From Guyparkeria hydrothermalis (lineage in GTDB: Bacteria; Pseudomonadota; Gammaproteobacteria; Halothiobacillales; Halothiobacillaceae): DNA of 64,000 nucleotides. Below the pieces are notes generated by a model that did not search any database, was not told the origin of the DNA, and saw nothing but the letters and a program-made list of their open reading frames with translations. A program made the translations under genes and the position numbers. The stretch lies in contig NZ_JAJSED010000001.1 in the NCBI RefSeq assembly GCF_023555385.1, positions 1,709,501 through 1,773,500 on the forward strand. The letters run 5' to 3'. Shown here piece after piece: positions 48,179 through 61,711 of the stretch; within the stretch, counting starts at the first letter, position 1, and every line of letters starts with the position of its first letter.

Positions 48179-48206
48179 ATGTAGGTCAGCCGCGGGAATT
48201 TTCAAG
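48179..48206 (-). promoter_or_regulatory. Candidate sigma-32 heat-shock promoter of hsp20
   Basis: On the minus strand CTTGAAA (48200-48206), 14 bases and CCTACAT (48179-48185) resemble the sigma-32 consensus CTTGAAA-N11/16-CCCCAT. The start would be near 48172, giving a 50-base leader. Confidence 0.5.
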
Positions 48207-48230
48207 AGCCTGCGGATTCCCCAAACGCAA

Positions 48231-48256
48231 CGAGGCCCCGCGGTGGCGGGGCCTCG
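48231..48256. terminator. Hairpin downstream of the L36 gene
   Basis: CGAGGCCCCGC and GCGGGGCCTCG pair perfectly around GGTG. It lies after the L36 stop on the minus strand; the following T-stretch is weak. Confidence 0.75.
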
Positions 48257-48283
48257 TGTCACGCTATCGGACCGACCGGCGAC

Positions 48284-48409
48284 TCAGCGCTGGCGGGCCT
48301 TGAAGCGCGGGTTGGTCTTGTTGATGACGTAAACCTTGCCGCGACGACGAACGACCTGGCAGTCCTTGTGTCGCTTCTTGGCCGACTTGAGAGAAGACAG
48401 AATTTTCAT
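48284..48409 (-). CDS. 50S ribosomal protein L36 (zinc-free type)
   Basis: A 41-residue protein, [16 protein letters not shown] and so on, ending NPRFKARQR. It is the longer L36 paralogue (YkgO-like) and has a single cysteine instead of the C-C-C-H zinc site of the classical 37/38-residue form. In other bacteria this form replaces L36 under zinc limitation, but here it stands alone, away from the ribosomal protein operon, without a visible Zur site. Too short to be noticed by length-based gene finding. Confidence 0.92.
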   Translation of the reverse strand: MKILSSLKSAKKRHKDCQVVRRRGKVYVINKTNPRFKARQR

Positions 48410-48580
48410 GGACGCCCCTTTTCGCTAATCCGCTCGGTTCCACATAAAGCGCGGCACTATAGCGGCTTTTTCCGCTCGGGGCAAGCCGTTACGTCGAATG
48501 GCCGGCGCCGGTTCGCTGCATTCACTGCGACTTGCGGGTATGCTCGCGGGCCGAAGACTTCATACGCACGCGGAGCCCGC

Positions 48581-49207
48581 ATGACCGACATCGTGATCGC
48601 GACCAACAACGACGGCAAGATGGCCGAATTCGAGGAAATGCGACGGGTGCTGGCGGAGAGCCACCCGACGCTTTCCGGGCTGCGGTTCGTCTCCCAGCGG
48701 CAATGGCAGATCGCCTCGCCGGTGGAGGACGCCGACAGCTTCCGCGGCAACGCCCTGATCAAGGCGCGCCACACCGCCGCCGAGACAGGCCGACCGGCGA
48801 TCGGGGATGATTCGGGCCTGATGGTCGACGCCCTCGACGGCCGACCGGGCATCTTCTCCTCGCGTTTCGCAGGCGAGGATGCCACCGATGCCGAGAACAA
48901 CGCCAAGCTGGTCGAGGAGCTCGCCAAGCAGCCGGGCGCGCCGCGCACCGCCCGCTTCGTCTGCGCGCTGGCCTTCGTCCGCCATGCCGACGATGACGCG
49001 CCGATCGTGGTCGAGGGCACCTGGGAAGGCGACGTGCTCGATGCACCGCGCGGCGAACGCGGGTTCGGCTACGACCCGCTGTTCTTCTCGCGGGAGCACG
49101 GCATGAGCGTCGGCGAGATGGACCCGGACGAGAAACACCGCATCAGCCACCGCGCCCGCGCCCTCAAGCAACTGATCGAACAACTGGCCGATCTGGAGCT
49201 GAAATAA
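48581..49207 (+). CDS. rdgB: Non-canonical purine NTP pyrophosphatase RdgB
   Basis: A 208-residue HAM1/RdgB protein that removes dITP and XTP from the nucleotide pool. It begins TDIVIATNNDGKMAEF and contains GDDSGLMVDALDGRPGIFSSRFAG and GERGFGYDPLFF, the family hallmarks. The ATG at 48581 has CGGAG upstream. It is three bases upstream of hemW, an operon pair common in gammaproteobacteria. Confidence 0.96.
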   Translation: MTDIVIATNNDGKMAEFEEMRRVLAESHPTLSGLRFVSQRQWQIASPVEDADSFRGNALIKARHTAAETGRPAIGDDSGLMVDALDGRPGIFSSRFAGEDATDAENNAKLVEELAKQPGAPRTARFVCALAFVRHADDDAPIVVEGTWEGDVLDAPRGERGFGYDPLFFSREHGMSVGEMDPDEKHRISHRARALKQLIEQLADLELK

Positions 49208-49210
49208 GCC

Positions 49211-50383
49211 ATGGCCCTGCTGCAGTTCACCGACAACCCGCCGCTGTCCCTCTACGTCCATCTGCCCTGGTGCGTGGAGAAATGCCCCTACTGCGACTTC
49301 AACTCGCACGGCCTCAAGGGACGCGACCTGCCCGAGGACGAATACGTCGATGCGCTGCTGCGGGACCTCGAGCCCGAGCTGCCGCTGACCTGGGGACGGC
49401 CAATCGAGACCATCTTCCTCGGCGGTGGCACCCCGAGTCTGTTCTCGCCCGAAGCGCTCGACCGGCTGATGTCGGGCCTGCGCGCGCTGCTCGACCTACG
49501 CTTTACCCGCGAGGTGACCCTGGAGGTCAATCCGGGCACCGACATGGCCTCGCGGCTGGCGGAGTACCGAGCCATCGGCTTCAACCGGGTCTCGATCGGC
49601 GTGCAGAGCTTCAACGACCGCTCCCTGGAACGCCTCGGACGCATCCATGATCGGCGCGCAGCCTGGCGCACCATCGAGGCGGCCCACGACGCGGGACTCG
49701 ACAGTTTCAATATCGACCTGATGCACGGCCTGCCGGAGCAGACCGAAGCCGATGGTCTGGCTGATATCGAGACGGCCCTGTCGCTCGAGCCGCCGCACCT
49801 GTCCTGGTACCAGCTGACAATCGAGCCGAACACGGCCTTCGCCTTCAGCCCCCCGGCGCTACCGGCGGATGCGACCCTCGACCGGATTGGCGAAGCGGGC
49901 CGCGAACGGCTGATCGGCGCCGGCTACGAGCACTACGAGATCTCGGCCTTCGCCCGGCCGGACCATGCCTGCCAACACAACCTCAACTACTGGCAGTTCG
50001 GCGACTACCTGGGGATCGGCGCGGGCGCGCACGGCAAGCTGACCCTGCCGGCTGAGAACCGCATCGAGCGCCGCGTGCGCAGCCGTCACCCCAACCGCTA
50101 CCTGGAGCTCGCGGGGCAGGCGGACAACATCGATGCCCACGACATCAGCCGCCAGGACCTGCCGTTCGAGTTCATGCTCAACGCGCTGCGACTGACCGAC
50201 GGGTTCCCGGTGAGCCTGTTCCAGAAGCGCACCGGCATGCCGATCGCGGTAGTCTCGAAGACGCTGCGCGGGCTGGAAGACGACGGCCTGATCGAGTGGG
50301 ACATCCAGACGATCCGGCCAACCGACCGCGGCCTGCGCTTTCTCAACGACGTGCTGGGCCGCTTTCTCCCCGACGGGGACTAA
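49211..50383 (+). CDS. hemW: Radical SAM heme chaperone HemW
   Basis: A 390-residue radical SAM protein. The iron-sulfur cysteines are C21, C25 and C28 (CVEKCPYC), followed by FLGGGTPSLF and the HemW C-terminal domain. HemW was long annotated as coproporphyrinogen oxidase-like but acts as a heme-binding chaperone. True HemN has extra conserved residues that are not seen here. It is translated right after rdgB. Confidence 0.92.
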   Translation: MALLQFTDNPPLSLYVHLPWCVEKCPYCDFNSHGLKGRDLPEDEYVDALLRDLEPELPLTWGRPIETIFLGGGTPSLFSPEALDRLMSGLRALLDLRFTREVTLEVNPGTDMASRLAEYRAIGFNRVSIGVQSFNDRSLERLGRIHDRRAAWRTIEAAHDAGLDSFNIDLMHGLPEQTEADGLADIETALSLEPPHLSWYQLTIEPNTAFAFSPPALPADATLDRIGEAGRERLIGAGYEHYEISAFARPDHACQHNLNYWQFGDYLGIGAGAHGKLTLPAENRIERRVRSRHPNRYLELAGQADNIDAHDISRQDLPFEFMLNALRLTDGFPVSLFQKRTGMPIAVVSKTLRGLEDDGLIEWDIQTIRPTDRGLRFLNDVLGRFLPDGD

Positions 50384-50390
50384 CCCGCGA

Positions 50391-51776
50391 TCAGTCGCGT
50401 TTCTTGCGCGGCCGGCGCCAACCGTCGATCTCTGTCTGCCGCGAGCGGGCCACCGCCAGGCGTCCTTCGCCCACGTCACGGGTGATGGTCGAGCCGGCAC
50501 CGATCGTGGCATCGCTGCCCACGGTCACCGGCGCGACCAGCTGGGTCGACGAACCGACGAACACCCGGTCGCCAATCTCGGTGTGGTGCTTGTTGGAGCC
50601 GTCGTAGTTGCAGGTAATCGTGCCGGCGCCAAGGTTGCAGTCGTCGCCGACGCGGGCATCGCCCACGTAGGAGAGATGGTTCACCTTGGAGCGCTCACCG
50701 ATGCGGGCGGCCTTGATCTCGACAAAATTGCCGACCTTTGCCGCCGAATCCAGCGCGGCACCCGGACGCAGCCGGGCATAGGGCCCGATGGCGTTGTCCC
50801 CGGCCGTGACCACGCCGTCGATATGGCTGAAGGCCTCCACGACCGAGTTCGGGCCGATCTCGCAATCGCGCAGTACGCAGTGCGGCCCAATCCACACGTT
50901 GTCACCGAGGCGCACGTCACCCTCGAACACGCAGCCGACGTCGATCGAGACGTCCATGCCGCAGTCGAGCATGCCGCGTACATCGAGGCGTGCGGGGTCG
51001 ACAACCGTCGTGCCGGCCAGCGCCAACGCCTCGGCCTGACGTTCCTGGTAGATGCGCTCGAGGCGCGCCAGCGCCAGGCGGTCATTGACGCCAGTCACCT
51101 CCCAGGCATCCTCGGCGATCACCGCATCGACCGGCTTGTCCTCGTTGGCGGCCATCTCGACGATGTCGGTCAGGTAGAGCTCGCCCTGGGCATTGCCGGC
51201 CTCGAGGCTGTCCAGCCAGGTGACCAGGTCGCCGTAGCGCGCCATCAGGATGCCGGTATTGACCTCCTGTACCTGTCGCTCGGCCTCGCTCGCATCCTTC
51301 TGCTCGACGATCCGTCGCACGCTGCCGTCCGTATCGCGCAAGATGCGGCCGTAACCGGTCGGGTCATCCATGTGCACGGTCAGCAGCGAGACTACCGCCT
51401 CGGTGGCCGCCAGATCACCGAGGGTCTCTGCGCCCAAGAGGGGCACGTCGGCATACAAGACCAGGACGCGATCGTTGGCCTCGGCCTCGAGACCCTCGAT
51501 CCCCAGTTGCACCGCGTGGCCCGTGCCGTTCTGCTCGTGCTGCCAGACCCATTGCACGTCACGCCCGGCCTGCGACTCTCGCACCGCTTCGCCCTCGTGG
51601 CCGATCACCACCCGGATGCTGGCCGGTTCGAGCGCCTCGGCGGTATCCAGGCAGTGCGCCAGCATCGAGCGTCCGGCAATCTCGTGCAGGACCTTCGGCG
51701 TCGCCGAGCGCATCCGCGTGCCCTTTCCGGCGGCCAGCACGACGACGTGCAACCGCCCCTTCACCGAATCTGTCAT
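50391..51776 (-). CDS. glmU: Bifunctional GlmU
   Basis: A 461-residue enzyme of UDP-N-acetylglucosamine synthesis. The N-terminal uridyltransferase (about 1-230) begins VVLAAGKGTRMRSATPKVLHEI; the C-terminal left-handed beta-helix (about 250-450) carries the acetyltransferase, with hexapeptide repeats and GAGTITCNYDG. It supplies precursors for peptidoglycan and lipopolysaccharide. It follows the atp operon in the same direction but is separated from atpC by a terminator; this atpC-glmU order is common in gammaproteobacteria. Confidence 0.97.
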   Translation of the reverse strand: MTDSVKGRLHVVVLAAGKGTRMRSATPKVLHEIAGRSMLAHCLDTAEALEPASIRVVIGHEGEAVRESQAGRDVQWVWQHEQNGTGHAVQLGIEGLEAEANDRVLVLYADVPLLGAETLGDLAATEAVVSLLTVHMDDPTGYGRILRDTDGSVRRIVEQKDASEAERQVQEVNTGILMARYGDLVTWLDSLEAGNAQGELYLTDIVEMAANEDKPVDAVIAEDAWEVTGVNDRLALARLERIYQERQAEALALAGTTVVDPARLDVRGMLDCGMDVSIDVGCVFEGDVRLGDNVWIGPHCVLRDCEIGPNSVVEAFSHIDGVVTAGDNAIGPYARLRPGAALDSAAKVGNFVEIKAARIGERSKVNHLSYVGDARVGDDCNLGAGTITCNYDGSNKHHTEIGDRVFVGSSTQLVAPVTVGSDATIGAGSTITRDVGEGRLAVARSRQTEIDGWRRPRKKRD

Positions 51777-51820
51777 CTGATGAGTCCTCTCGTTTCGTGC
51801 CGCATCCCGTCGGCGGAAAC

Positions 51821-51849
51821 AAAAAAGGAGCCCCGGGGGCCCCTTCCTT
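51821..51849 (-). terminator. Intrinsic terminator of the atp operon
   Basis: On the minus strand a G+C-rich stem (AAGGGGCCC with GGGCTCCTT) is followed by T6. It lies between the atpC stop and the glmU start. Confidence 0.85.
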
Positions 51850-51871
51850 CATCGCGTACCGGCGAGCGCGC

Positions 51872-52312
51872 TCAGTGGCGGCTCGTTGCACGCATCGACT
51901 TGATCCACTTGAGACGCTCTTCCGCCTCGACCATGATCATCTCGGCCGAAGTGAAGTCGAGCTGCCCACGCTGCTCGTACTCCTGAACGTACTCTTCCTC
52001 TTCGCCCATGCGGGCTTCGAGTTCGTTGGGATCGAGGCTCTTGGCGTCCTCTTCCGTCAGCGCCCAGTCAGCAATGATGCTGACGACGTGGGGCTGGACT
52101 TCGACCACCCCGAAACCGACGAAATAGCGCACGATCGAGCCGTCGTCCTGATGCACCCGGACTTCGCCCGGACGCAGTACCGACAACGTCTGCGTGTGGC
52201 GGGCGGTAACGCCCATTTCGCCGGCTTCGGTCGGGATGGTGACGAACGTCGCCATCCCGGTGAAGATCGGCTTTTCCATGCTGACGATGTCGACTCGGGT
52301 AGTCATAGCCAT
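51872..52312 (-). CDS. atpC: ATP synthase epsilon subunit
   Basis: A 146-residue epsilon subunit of F1: N-terminal beta-sandwich (about 1-90, GMATFVTIPTEAGEMGV) and C-terminal helices (about 95-140) that can inhibit ATP hydrolysis. GGAGG precedes the ATG at 52312. It is the last gene of the operon, after atpD. Confidence 0.97.
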   Translation of the reverse strand: MAMTTRVDIVSMEKPIFTGMATFVTIPTEAGEMGVTARHTQTLSVLRPGEVRVHQDDGSIVRYFVGFGVVEVQPHVVSIIADWALTEEDAKSLDPNELEARMGEEEEYVQEYEQRGQLDFTSAEMIMVEAEERLKWIKSMRATSRH

Positions 52313-52327
52313 GGTCGACCTCCGTTA

Positions 52328-53758
<1,431 letters not shown>

Positions 53759-54619
53759 TCACACGGCGGCCGCGCCGGATACGATCTCGGAAATTTCCTG
53801 AGTGATCGCCGCCTGACGCGCCTTGTTGTACTGCAGCTTCAGGTCCGTGATCATGTCGCTGGCATTGTCGGACGCGTTCTTCATCGCGATCCGACGTGCC
53901 GACATTTCGCAGGCCACGTTTTCCACGGCTGCGGACACGATCAACCCGGAGATGTAGCGCTTGAGCACCGCGTCCAGGACGATCTGCGAGTCCGGCTCGT
54001 AGATGTAGTCCCAGTGGTGCTTGAGGCTCTCGTCCTCCTGGTACTGAAGCGGTGCGATCTGCTCGACGGTCGGGTTCTGGGTCATCGAGTTGACGAACTC
54101 GTTGCGCGCCAGCTCGATACGATCCACGTCTCCGTTCTCGAACGCGGTCAGTGCCGCGTTGATCGCCTTGCGCATCGCAGCGTAGCTCGGCTTGTCGCCC
54201 AGACCGGTCACGGAAGTCAGCACGTTGCCCCCGTAACGGCGGAAGAACGCACGGCCCTTGCTGCCTACCGGGATGACGTCGACCTCGACACCATTCTTCT
54301 CGTATTCACGGATCGTCTCGCCGACGCGCTTAAGCAGGTTGACGTTCAGCCCGCCGCACAGGCCACGATCCGTGGTCACCACGATCATCAGTACGCGCTT
54401 GACCTCGCGCTCGACCATCAGCGGGTGACGGTATTCAGGATGCGCGTTGGTGATGTGTCCGACTACCTCGAGAAACTTCTCGGCGTAGGGACGCGTCGCC
54501 TCCATCGCTTCCTGGGCGCGCCGCATCTTGGATGCGGCCACCATTTCCATCGCCTTGGTGATCTTGCGCGTGTTCTGAACGCTCTTGATCTTGGTGCGAA
54601 TCTCTTTGCCTACGGCCAT
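53759..54619 (-). CDS. atpG: ATP synthase gamma subunit
   Basis: The 286-residue rotor shaft. The N-terminal helix begins [34 protein letters not shown] and the C-terminal helix ends in [24 protein letters not shown], both family hallmarks. It couples rotation of the c-ring to the catalytic subunits. Confidence 0.98.
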   Translation of the reverse strand: MAVGKEIRTKIKSVQNTRKITKAMEMVAASKMRRAQEAMEATRPYAEKFLEVVGHITNAHPEYRHPLMVEREVKRVLMIVVTTDRGLCGGLNVNLLKRVGETIREYEKNGVEVDVIPVGSKGRAFFRRYGGNVLTSVTGLGDKPSYAAMRKAINAALTAFENGDVDRIELARNEFVNSMTQNPTVEQIAPLQYQEDESLKHHWDYIYEPDSQIVLDAVLKRYISGLIVSAAVENVACEMSARRIAMKNASDNASDMITDLKLQYNKARQAAITQEISEIVSGAAAV

Positions 54620-54634
54620 GATTTCGCCCCCCGG

Positions 54635-56173
<1,539 letters not shown>

Positions 56174-56184
56174 GGAAGATCTCC

Positions 56185-56721
56185 TTAGCGACTCATTTGT
56201 ACGGCAAGATGCTCGAGCTCTCCGCGCATCGATCCGTCGATCACCAGGTCACCGGCGCGGATGATTGCGCCGCCGATGAGGTCTTCGTCGACGGTAGTTT
56301 CGAGCTCTACGGTGCGATCGAGTCGCTTGCCGAGCGCTGTTTTGATTTGGTTCGACTGCTCGTCGGTCAGAGGCTTGGCCGAGACGACGGAGGCCACGAT
56401 GCGGCGTTCCGCCTCAGCGCGCATTTCCTCGAATGCCGCGGCGACTTCCGGCAGCAGGTCGAGGCGATCACGCTCGCCGAGCAGGCGCACGAGGTTGAGC
56501 GCCTTCTCGTCGACTTGGTCCTCGACCACCTTGACGAAACCGGCAAGCCGGTCGGCACGAGAGCGCGACTCGTCGCCGAGAAACGCGACCATGTCGGCGT
56601 TCTGCGCGACGGCAGACAGCCCGGCAAGCGTCTCGGACCAGTGCTTGGCCTGCGCCGCATCGGCGCAGAGGTCGTGCACTGCCTTCGCGTACGAGATGGC
56701 GACTGTGGTGTGGTCAGACAT
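56185..56721 (-). CDS. atpH: ATP synthase delta subunit
   Basis: A 178-residue delta (OSCP) subunit. It begins [18 protein letters not shown] in the typical AxxYAxAL pattern and ends with [28 protein letters not shown], the conserved C-terminal block. It holds the peripheral stalk to the top of F1. It lies between atpF and atpA with spacing of 16 and 11 bases. Confidence 0.97.
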   Translation of the reverse strand: MSDHTTVAISYAKAVHDLCADAAQAKHWSETLAGLSAVAQNADMVAFLGDESRSRADRLAGFVKVVEDQVDEKALNLVRLLGERDRLDLLPEVAAAFEEMRAEAERRIVASVVSAKPLTDEQSNQIKTALGKRLDRTVELETTVDEDLIGGAIIRAGDLVIDGSMRGELEHLAVQMSR

Positions 56722-56737
56722 AGGGCCTCCGCTTGTC

Positions 56738-57208
56738 TTAGATCCGAGCGATCAGATCTGAGATCGCGGATTCGTGGTCCTTGTCCGTCACCTCGCGCTT
56801 GAGAATGCGCTCGGCACCGGTAGCGGCCACATCGGCCACCTGGGCACGGAGCTCTTCCTTGGCGCGATTGACCTCGCGGTCGATCTCGGCGTTGGCCTGG
56901 GCGACGATGCGCTCGGCCTCGGTCTTGGCGTTGGTACGCGCCTCTTCCAGGATCTGGTTCGAACGCGTGTTCGCCTGAGCGATGATGTCGTTCGCCTTGT
57001 CCTTGGCCTCGCGCAGCAGCTCCGAGGAGCGCTCCTGGGCCAGTTTCAGCTCGTGCTTGCCGCGCTCGGAAGCGGACAGGCCGTCAGCGATCTTCTTGCG
57101 ACGCGCTTCCATCAAGGCGGAAAGCGGCGCCCACAGGTATTTGTTGACCAGCCAGATCATCGCCACGAAGGCGATCAGCTGAGCAACCAGTGTGATCGAA
57201 ATACTCAC
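56738..57208 (-). CDS. atpF: ATP synthase b subunit
   Basis: A 156-residue b subunit: one N-terminal membrane helix (about 4-25) and a long charged coiled coil (about 30-150) that forms the peripheral stalk. Only one b gene is present, so the stalk is a homodimer as in most heterotrophic proteobacteria. Confidence 0.97.
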   Translation of the reverse strand: MSISITLVAQLIAFVAMIWLVNKYLWAPLSALMEARRKKIADGLSASERGKHELKLAQERSSELLREAKDKANDIIAQANTRSNQILEEARTNAKTEAERIVAQANAEIDREVNRAKEELRAQVADVAATGAERILKREVTDKDHESAISDLIARI

Positions 57209-57305
57209 AATGTCCCCTCGCGTATCTACGGATTGGGTTTCCGGTCAGCATGACGCGGCGGGATGACCCGCCGCGTCTGCCGGACCATGGTCACGAAGAG
57301 GCGAT

Positions 57306-57593
57306 TTAGAGGGCGCCGATCGCGCTGGTCAGAGCACCAACGAACGGGTTCGCGAACAGGAACCACATCGCGAACGCGAGGATGATGAACGGGAAGGATT
57401 CCATCAGACCAGCGAAGATGAACATGTTGGTCATCAGCTGCGGACGCATCTCCGGCTGACGCGCGATGCCCTCGAGGGTCTTGGAACAGATCAGGCCCCA
57501 GCCGATGGCCGAGCCCAGGCCGGCGGCAGCAAGGATTACACCAACGCCAACAGCGGTGTAGGCATAGATCGTGGCGAGCATATCGGGGGTCAT
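57306..57593 (-). CDS. atpE: ATP synthase c subunit
   Basis: A 95-residue c-ring subunit with two membrane helices joined by the polar loop ARQPE (44-48). The ion-carrying residue is glutamate E65 in GLMESFPFI. A serine follows it, as in sodium-type rings, but the glutamine of the first helix and the tyrosine expected in sodium binding are missing, so proton coupling is more likely. The N-terminal extension before helix 1 is short. Confidence 0.97.
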   Translation of the reverse strand: MTPDMLATIYAYTAVGVGVILAAAGLGSAIGWGLICSKTLEGIARQPEMRPQLMTNMFIFAGLMESFPFIILAFAMWFLFANPFVGALTSAIGAL

Positions 57594-57648
57594 GGCTTCT
57601 TCTCCTAATCAATAAAACAAAGGGTCAAAGGAAACTCGGGTCGGTGTC

Positions 57649-58896
<1,248 letters not shown>

Positions 58897-58900
<4 letters not shown>

Positions 58901-59187
58901 GAGCGATCCGAGTCCCGCGGCTCGTTGTCGCGGCCGGTGGCCAGCAGGGCCTTGCGCGCATTGCGCATCCCGCCGACAAAACCGAGCGCCCCGACGATCA
59001 GCATGAAGATCGGCGCCGTCTCCAGCCAGGCGTCGAGCGCGAAACCGATCACCAGACCGGCGATCACGCTCGAGGCGAACATGTTGCCCGCACCCACCTG
59101 CAGCAGCCCCTTGAAGCGCGACTGCCAGTAGCCACCCCCGATGTGCTCGCGGGGGCTTTCGCCGGGCTTGTTGTGCGGATCGGTCAT
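58897..59187 (-). CDS. AtpZ/AtpI-family small membrane protein
   Basis: A 96-residue protein with two hydrophobic helices (about 36-54 and 60-77) and charged ends, matching the AtpZ (AtpI-like) family often found first in atp operons, with possible roles in ion supply or assembly. The ATG at 59187 is preferred; the frame is open to 59244. It is the first gene of the operon, just behind a promoter. Confidence 0.75.
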
Positions 59188-59211
59188 GTCGGGGCCCAAA
59201 AATTGGCGGCC

Positions 59212-59240
59212 AGTGTAGCGACTCGCTTCGCGGACGACAA
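59212..59240 (-). promoter_or_regulatory. Candidate sigma-70 promoter of the atp operon
   Basis: On the minus strand TTGTCG (59235-59240), 17 bases and TACACT (59212-59217) give a start near 59205, about 18 bases before the first gene. Confidence 0.55.
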
Positions 59241-59316
59241 GCAATTATGGCTTGCCTCGCTAAGGAAGCATCGAACGAATTGCGCGCCAGCATGCGGCGC
59301 GCCGGGAACCGGGCGG

Positions 59317-60198
59317 CTAGTCGACCGCCGGGCGACCGCTGTCGGCCGGGCCGGCCAGACGGTCGATCAAGCCGTCAAGCTGATCGAGGCTGTCGAAGGA
59401 CACCGTAACCCGACCCTTGCCGCGGCGATTGGCCTGAATGGTGACCGGCGCACCCAGCGCCTCGCCGAGACGGCGCTCCAGGGCGCGCGTGTCCGGGTCG
59501 CCGCCGGCCGGCTCCGCGCCGCCGGCGTGCTTGAGGTAGCGCGTAACCATGGATTCCACCTGACGCACCGTCAGCGTACGCGCCACCACCTTGTCGGCAA
59601 TGCCGGCCTGCTCCTTTTTCGGCAGCGCGGCCAGGCTGCGAGCGTGTCCGGCCTCGATGCGCCGCTCGCGAAGCAGCTTCTGCACCGGCGCGGCCAGATC
59701 GAGCAGGCGCAGCGCATTGCTGACCGCCGGTCGCGACACGCCCAGCACGTCGGCGACCTGCTGGTGGGTCAGTTCGAAGTCCTTGACCAGGCGTTGCATG
59801 GCCTGGGCCTGCTCGATCGCGTCGAGATCCTCGCGCTGGAGGTTCTCGATCAACGCCATCGCCGCGGCCTGATTGTCATCGATCTCGCGAATGACCGCGG
59901 GAATGTGATCGAGGCCGGCCTTCTGCGCGGCACGCCAGCGACGCTCGCCGGCAATCAGTTCGTATTCACCGGAACGGCGGCGCACGACGACCGGCTGGAT
60001 CACCCCCTGGGCGCGAATCGAGTCCGCCAGCTCGGTCAGGGCGGACTCGTCAAAGCGCTTGCGCGGCTGGAAGGGGTTGGGGCTGATCAGGTCGACGGCC
60101 AGCTCGCGCAGCTGCGCATCCTCTTCCTGCTCCGGCCGATCGGCAGTCCCCAGCAGGGCATCGAGCCCGCGACCCAGTCCCTTTCGTTTCGTGCTCAT
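59317..60198 (-). CDS. parB: Chromosome-partitioning protein ParB
   Basis: A 293-residue ParB. Basic N-terminus RKGLGRGLDALLG, the CTP-binding domain with GERRWRAAQKAGL, a central helix-turn-helix (TRQQ-like LTHQQVADVLGVSRPAVSN) and a C-terminal dimerisation domain. It binds parS near the origin and loads condensin. No parS sequence was spotted in the window. It is 24 bases after parA. Confidence 0.96.
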   Translation of the reverse strand: MSTKRKGLGRGLDALLGTADRPEQEEDAQLRELAVDLISPNPFQPRKRFDESALTELADSIRAQGVIQPVVVRRRSGEYELIAGERRWRAAQKAGLDHIPAVIREIDDNQAAAMALIENLQREDLDAIEQAQAMQRLVKDFELTHQQVADVLGVSRPAVSNALRLLDLAAPVQKLLRERRIEAGHARSLAALPKKEQAGIADKVVARTLTVRQVESMVTRYLKHAGGAEPAGGDPDTRALERRLGEALGAPVTIQANRRGKGRVTVSFDSLDQLDGLIDRLAGPADSGRPAVD

Positions 60199-60222
60199 CG
60201 TCTACCCCTGTATTCCCGGCAC

Positions 60223-61047
60223 TCAGCCACGTCCGGCTTCACGCCCCTGGCGCAACGCGGCCGGCTTGCCGAGCTTGCCGCGCTTGCGCGCCCGTTTGAC
60301 CAACTCGCGCGCCACGTCGCCGTGAGCCTCCGCCCCGGTCGAGCTCTTGTCGTAGAACATCGCCGGCAAGCCGTGACTGGGCGCCTCCGCCAGACGAACA
60401 TTGCGCGGCACCAGCGCATCGAACACCCGGTCACCGAAATGCTGGCGCAACTGCTCGCTGACATCCTGGGCCAGCCGGTTGCGCGCATCATACAAGGTGC
60501 GCAGCACGCCGGCGATGCCGAGGTCCGGGTTCAGGGCCAGGCGTACCTGCTCGATGGTGTCGAGCAACGCACTCAACCCCTCGAGGGCAAAATACTCGCA
60601 TTGCACCGGGATCAGGATGTCGTCGGCGGCAGCCAGACTGTTGATGGTCAGCGTGTTGAGCGCGGGCGGGCAGTCGATCAGGACGAAGTCGTAATCGTGA
60701 ATCAGCGGCGCCAGTGCCTGACGCAACTTGGTCTCGCGGCCGATCCGGGTGACCAACTGGAACTCCGCGCCGGCCAGATCGATCGTCGCCGGCAGCAGAT
60801 CGAAGCCACCCGGATCGGTGGGCAGCAGCGCCTGCTCGGCGGGAATCTCGTCGAGCAGCACTTGGCCGATGTGTCGCTCGACCTCGCTCTTCTCGTAGCC
60901 CGAGCTGACCGTGGCGTTGCCCTGCGGATCCATGTCCACCAGCAGCACGCGGCGCCCGAAGGCCTGAAGCGCCGCGGCCAGGTTCACGGCGGTGGTGGTC
61001 TTGCCGACGCCGCCCTTCTGGTTGGTGATCGCGATCACCCAGCTCAT
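60223..61047 (-). CDS. parA: Chromosome-partitioning ATPase ParA
   Basis: A 274-residue ParA/Soj ATPase starting MSWVIAITNQKGGVGKTT, which contains the deviant Walker A. DMDPQGN and DFVLIDCPPALN follow. It forms DNA-bound gradients that move ParB complexes. Its ATG overlaps the rsmG stop by four bases. A longer frame to the left of this ATG is not coding. Confidence 0.97.
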   Translation of the reverse strand: MSWVIAITNQKGGVGKTTTAVNLAAALQAFGRRVLLVDMDPQGNATVSSGYEKSEVERHIGQVLLDEIPAEQALLPTDPGGFDLLPATIDLAGAEFQLVTRIGRETKLRQALAPLIHDYDFVLIDCPPALNTLTINSLAAADDILIPVQCEYFALEGLSALLDTIEQVRLALNPDLGIAGVLRTLYDARNRLAQDVSEQLRQHFGDRVFDALVPRNVRLAEAPSHGLPAMFYDKSSTGAEAHGDVARELVKRARKRGKLGKPAALRQGREAGRG

Positions 61048-61709
61048 GCCGCCGCCTCCCGCTCGATCACCAGCAGGTGGCGCTCGGCGTCGAGGCCGGG
61101 CACATCCAGCGCATGCCGCGCCGTGACGGCGAAGCCTTCCGGCAGGGCGGCCAGCTCGTCGGCATCGAGCCGCCCCTTCATGGCGAGCAACCGCCCCTTT
61201 TCGGCCAGCAGCGGCGCGCCGAGGCGAACGAAATCGGCCAGGGAGGCAAAGGCGCGCGAAATGATGCAATCGAAGCGCGCATCCGTTCCCAGCCGCTCGA
61301 CACGCTCGCGGTGCACGCTCACGTTCGCCAGCCCCAGCTCGCGCCGGGCGGTAGCGGCGAAACGCGTCATCTTGAGATTGGAGTCGACCAAGGTGACCTC
61401 ACTGTCGGGGCGACAAACCCCAAGGATCATACCCGGTATGCCGGGACCACTGCCAATGTCCAGCAGGCGGGGGCAGGCGGGCAAGTGAGGCAGCACCGCC
61501 AGCGAGTCGAGCAGATGGCGGGTGACCATCGCCTCGGGGTCACGCACGGCGGTGAGGTTGTAGGCACAGTTCCAGCGGGCGAGCAGCTCGAGGTAGTCGA
61601 TCAGGCGCACACCCGCTGCCCGATCGAGCTCGAGACCCAGCCGGGCCGTCCCATCGAGCAGTTGTCGCTCGAGCCGTTCGCGCTGCTCGACGGATAGCGC
61701 CGGCGGCAT
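61044..61709 (-). CDS. rsmG: 16S rRNA (guanine527-N7)-methyltransferase
   Basis: A 221-residue class I SAM methyltransferase. The SAM loop is LLDIGSGPGIPGM and the family block YNLTAVRDPEAMVTRHLLDS is present. It methylates G527 of 16S rRNA; loss can give streptomycin resistance in other bacteria. It lies two bases after mnmG and is coupled to parA. Confidence 0.97.
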   Translation of the reverse strand: MPPALSVEQRERLERQLLDGTARLGLELDRAAGVRLIDYLELLARWNCAYNLTAVRDPEAMVTRHLLDSLAVLPHLPACPRLLDIGSGPGIPGMILGVCRPDSEVTLVDSNLKMTRFAATARRELGLANVSVHRERVERLGTDARFDCIISRAFASLADFVRLGAPLLAEKGRLLAMKGRLDADELAALPEGFAVTARHALDVPGLDAERHLLVIEREAAA

Positions 61710-61711
61710 GG

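Noticed and set aside
59317-61047. parS site near parAB
   Set aside because: No match to TGTTNCACGTGAAACA was found; CACGTG words in the window lack the flanks.
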